From positions 186,001 to 250,000 of the forward strand of contig JASJOG010000085.1 of the NCBI GenBank assembly GCA_030142905.1: a stretch of DNA of 64,000 nt, given 5' to 3'. Positions 60,801 to 64,000 of the stretch are shown here, piece after piece; positions within the stretch are counted from its first letter, which is position 1, and every line of letters starts with the position of its first letter. Made by a program: the position numbers and the translations under genes. The DNA is from Heliopora coerulea (lineage: Eukaryota; Cnidaria; Anthozoa; Scleralcyonacea; Helioporidae). The notes beneath the pieces were generated by a model. That model had not been told where the DNA came from. It saw only the letters and a program-made list of their open reading frames with translations, and made no database searches.

Positions 60801-62731
60801 AAAGGAATTTAGGGATTAAATCTCCACTTGAGAACAATAGAAACGGAGGTAACCATAAGGCCCGTTCACACTTGCCAGTTAGATCGATCTCAGATCGATT
60901 TAACTGAAAAGCGATCTGAGTGTGAACGCTTGAATGCGAACTGAGATCGATCTAAACAAGTCCATTTCAAGTGTGAACGCCTTCACGAAGCGAACTGAGA
61001 TTGGTCTCAGATCGATTCAAGTCAGCTCGATCTTAGTGTGAACGGCCCCATTGTATTACCTGACTAACACTTTCCAGTTGACCCTGAACCTGACAGTCGA
61101 TGGGGCCGTCACAACGCCAGTCACCAATAACAGTCTTCCACAAGAATAAAACAGCCTGGACAATCAACTTGCAACTTCTGTAAAAGACCAATCCCTAGTT
61201 TTCCTCAACCATTTCAATTACGTGGATATGACAGTCTATACACCAGAGTCTGCTCTACTACACACGTTAACTTTCTGACTGCAATTACTTAAAAACGTTT
61301 AGAAGGAAAAAAGGAACACCCAGAAGTCATTGTAACGTCAATGATGCGTAGTTTCTTTTCAACATTTAAACATTGGTTACTTCGTTTATTCCCTTCGTCG
61401 TATCAGCCAAGGTAAACTCTGGGAACTAGTCACTCGGACGCATTTATCCCCAATTTTCTGGTGATCCCCCTAAGGGTTAAACGTCCCATGTTGCTAACAA
61501 TGTTAGAGTTAGGATTACGGTTACAACTGGGATCAGAGATTTTTTTCCCCCTCGATATCATACTATTCCTAACAGGCAAGCAAATTTCAATTGAAGAAAT
61601 CTAAAATTGTTTTTCATGTTTATATACTGTTATATAAACACGTGGGATGTTGCGAGACGAAAACCCGAGACGAAAATCCAAGTCGAAGCCAAGTGTATTT
61701 CAACTTTTCGAACGTCCCACAACATCCCAAGTGTTTATATCACAGAACATAAACATGGAAAACCATTTTGTATTTTTTTGATAAAGTAATAATCAGGTTT
61801 AAAAAGGGGCTATAAGATTCAGCGTTTAAATACTCTCAAATAAACACGGCTACGGAGCTATCAGAACTCGTGTAAGAAGCTACTATTCTTGTAATAATTT
61901 AAAAGTGACAGTTGAATTTTATTTTGTCAGCCACACCTATCGCCAATTATGAATGTCATGAAATCAGCGAACTCAGCGCTCTCTACGGAGCAGTGGTCGG
62001 ATCATCAATCGTGGTAGCCTTTCTCTCCACGCTTGCTGTTCTCATTATCGCAAAGACATTATCATGGAAGCGAATAAGATACGTAAGTACACATCAACAA
62101 ACACTCCTACCAGCAATGACATTAGTAAATTATTCATTGAAGAGGAGGTGAATAGTGGTAGATATATGAACCAATCAGATTTCCCGGTGGGCGTTCAGGA
62201 ACGTCAAGGGGGGCCACTAGAAGAAGGGTAGCGGGGGGTGGGGTGGTAGGATGCAAAAGGTGGGCGATCATCAGTCCTTCACCACCACAGCATTTTAATT
62301 GATAATTAAATAAAAAAAAGTTGTCATTTAGTGTTAAAATCTAACACTGACTGACCAGTTCGGCGATACCGAACTGAATAACTATATATTACCGTTATTC
62401 AGTTTAGTATTGCTCGGGGTTAAGCGCTGGCGCGGGCACAGAACTGGGACAGAGTGTGCTCAATAGATGGCGGGGAGAGGTTTCAGTATAAGGCTGGTGG
62501 GCGTGCATCCAAAAAAGATTAAGAACCATTAGTATAAATGTTTATTTACATTAACTTCTTCCTCAGAGTCATCGTGGCTACTATGCAGACGATTTTCATA
62601 TGGACACCGGACGTCGCACGCCATCCTTCATCGAACTACCGTATGCCAAGCGTGGTGAGCACGTAGAGGGACCTGGACCAGTGACAGGACCGCCATACAA
62701 GCAAACTATCTATCGAAACTATCCTTACTAG
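57878..62731 (+). CDS. Gene 7: twin of gene 5, CD20/MS4A-like tetraspan (5 exons, about 262 aa)
   Basis: Exons: 57878-58102, 59493-59552, 60255-60441, 61931-62082, 62567-62731 (TAG). Phases 0, 0, 1, 0, GT-AG throughout. It has the same start, MDPYRSKRVEKYKRS, and the same YCQYWAGVP end of exon 1. Exon 2 is identical in protein to gene 5. TM3 differs at one residue and TM4 at none, but the second outer loop differs at a dozen or so positions plus one codon deletion (GYDCRTTGGNCVC, against GYSCETNRTGSCVC in gene 5). The gene 5 NRT glycosylation site is lost. The stop codon of gene 5 is CAA here, extending the tail by nine residues to end YRNYPY. Splice sites and frame are all intact, so it is presumably functional. 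Intron 1 carries a 1-kb insertion. Confidence 0.85.
58295..59318. mobile_element. 1-kb insertion in intron 1 of gene 7, absent from gene 5
   Basis: The gene 5 sequence GCTAACGCCTGTTCAG is split here, with CGCC present at both junctions (58291-58294 and 59315-59318), a possible 4-bp target duplication. Inside are two tRNA-like heads in opposite orientations (minus at about 58395-58450 with GGGATCGAACCCTATAAC; plus at about 58490-58560 with AGTAGCTCAGTGGTTAGAGC) and AT-rich TATAGGTATAT-type sequence. It may be a composite of SINEs. Confidence 0.6.
60857..61051. mobile_element. MITE present only in copy B, intron 3 of gene 7
   Basis: The ends AAGGCCCGTTCACACTTG and TTAGTGTGAACGGCCCCA are inverted copies. 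The interior has repeated AGATCGATCTCAGATCGATT-like blocks. Copy A shows the empty site (GGAGGTCATCATGGTATTACC near 38776-38796). The target duplication is unclear because of base differences. Confidence 0.75.
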
Positions 62732-64000
62732 GCAGCTTTCCATCAGACAATGTTGTGGCTATCTGGTGATTCCTGTGGTACAAAAAAATCTAGAAAATGA
62801 ATGTTTTTACTCTGGTTTAGCCTGTTGTTGTCTTAATAGTAATATCAGATAGCTCTTGTCGTCTTGCTTCGCACACCTGTCATAGTTCAGTTGGTCCAGC
62901 AATAGTTTAACATTTATTCAATATTAATCATTTTAATGTGTTTCGACAGATTCTTTAATAAACAATTGATTTTTCAGGAAAGAGTCAATTGTGTTCATGA
63001 CTTGTTACACTTTAACATCAATAACGGCCTAGCAAAACTACGATTTTGGACAAATATTATTTATGGTAGAAATGACAGATGCCTTAAATTTTGGGGGGGG
63101 AATGAATAAAAGTAAAGTTGATACTTCTTTGAAAATATAATAAGCATAGCCGATTTTGACAACATAATGCGCCGCTTTTTTTAGCGATTTGTGATGTTTT
63201 TTCCGACACTAACTTCAAACTAGGCATGAACTTTTCATATAGTTGAGATGAATTGAATGAACTATGAATTTTGTCGTGTTACTATGAGGAAGATGCAGAA
63301 AGAGAAGGGAAGTGCACATCCACTTATTCTTCATATCGGCGTTAAAAGAAGAGAAATTTGTTAGTTGTTACGCAAGTTAAAAGCTAAAACAGAGTTAAAC
63401 AGTATTTAGTCAAGAGTGTTCACAGCCGAAATAAGTTATCAGCAAAATGCTATTGCGTAAACATCATGTCATAAACACGTAACACCACTGAGCTCAAAAC
63501 AGTATCCCGCTACCTTTAACAACTCAATTCGCGGTTAGGGAGCTATTAGCTATGCTACGTAGCTAGGAGAAAGGAAATGTACAGTTCTACTGACAGAAAA
63601 ATATTCCTACATTACTTATCCAATACAGATTGTCTATCAACTCTACATATAGTGGTTCTTATAGAGATTAATCAGATTAAATAGTGTTGGTAAAGTAAAT
63701 ACCTACTTCACATGAAGCACAATGGATTAAATCATCAATCGTTATGAGCCAATTATGTATATGAAAGGGGCTCAACGTTACAAAAGCGAGTAATTGGCTT
63801 CATTTTAAAACGTAAATGAGGAACGCGAGATTATTCTTCAAAGAACAATCATTGTCAATTCAGGATCATCAGTTAATCGGTCGTTTTCATTCCGTTTATT
63901 TTGGTCGATTAATCGAGTTCAAATTTCTCATGAAAAAAACTGCTTTGAACACATTCACAGTCTGTTTAACAACAAACTAACTATGCTCAGCAGCATGTAC
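62732..64000. other. Downstream flank of gene 7, copy B
   Basis: Equivalent to about 41030-42077, then 42607-42724 and 44525 onward of copy A, without the two transposon insertions. It includes the candidate AATAAA at 62957-62962. No gene. The window ends before the expected second gene 6. Confidence 0.6.

Larger units (their letters stand above)
51744..64000. repeat. Copy B of a 22-kb tandem segmental duplication (copy A 29395-51743)
   Basis: From ATACTTGTGGCTTGTTTTGT at 51744 onward the sequence repeats that from 29395 in the same order and orientation: gene 4 3' half, the intergenic region, the gene 5 twin and its downstream sequence. I see long stretches with only a few percent differences. 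The repeat starts exactly where the first unit ends, inside gene 6 exon 5, which is the signature of tandem duplication. Copy-specific indels include loss of 29533-29945 and 31108-32058 equivalents and insertions at 58295-59318 and 60857-61051. Confidence 0.9.

Noticed and set aside
3937..62731. Assignment of the gene family to tetraspanins or claudins
   Set aside because: There is no CCG motif as in tetraspanin large loops, and no W-GLW-C-C first-loop signature as in claudins. The first loop is short and the cysteines are in the second loop.

Overview
The window looks like nuclear DNA of an invertebrate animal. It is AT-rich and intron-rich, with many microsatellites, MITEs, tRNA-derived SINEs, an L2/CR1-like LINE, a Tc1/mariner element and a GIY-YIG Penelope-like element. 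A cnidarian such as a coral or anemone is my best guess, but this is inference only. No bacterial features are present (no operons, no ribosome binding sites).

The main content is a tandem array of one gene family, all on the + strand. There are four clear unique genes (1: 3937-9497; 2: 11060-15933; 3: 18762-23775; 4: 25288-31887), a subfamily of three closer relatives (5: 36889-41029; 6: 46980-51791, probably decaying; 7: 57878-62731), a 5'-truncated pseudocopy of gene 4 (51744-53016), and a last exon at the left edge (1181-1336) that probably ends one more member. I assembled each gene by hand from conserved splice sites. Every member has five coding exons with the same intron phases (0, 0, 1, 0). 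Exon 1 carries TM1 and the first outer loop, ending in a YWxGxP-type motif. Exon 2 is always exactly 60 nt (TM2). Exon 3 carries TM3 and the start of the second outer loop, with a C-x(7-8)-C-x-C pattern. Exon 4 carries the fourth loop cysteine and TM4. Exon 5 is a cytoplasmic tail that differs completely from gene to gene. The layout, with W/G-rich residues just before TM2 and a cysteine-bearing second loop, resembles the CD20/MS4A tetraspan superfamily. That assignment is inferred from pattern, not from a search.

The right half is a tandem segmental duplication. The unit starting near 29395 (intron 2 of gene 4) and ending near 51743 (last exon of gene 6) begins again at 51744 and runs past the end of the window. 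This explains the paired genes 5 and 7, the headless gene 4 copy, and the chimeric end of gene 6. Later indels between the copies (Tc1/mariner insertion, a MITE, a 1-kb insertion, deletions) give natural filled and empty sites.

Between recent copies 5 and 7, most amino-acid changes in exons 3 and 4 fall in the second extracellular loop and almost none in TM2-TM4. Together with the swapped tails, this suggests a family of surface proteins diversifying in both its outer loop and its inner signalling tail.
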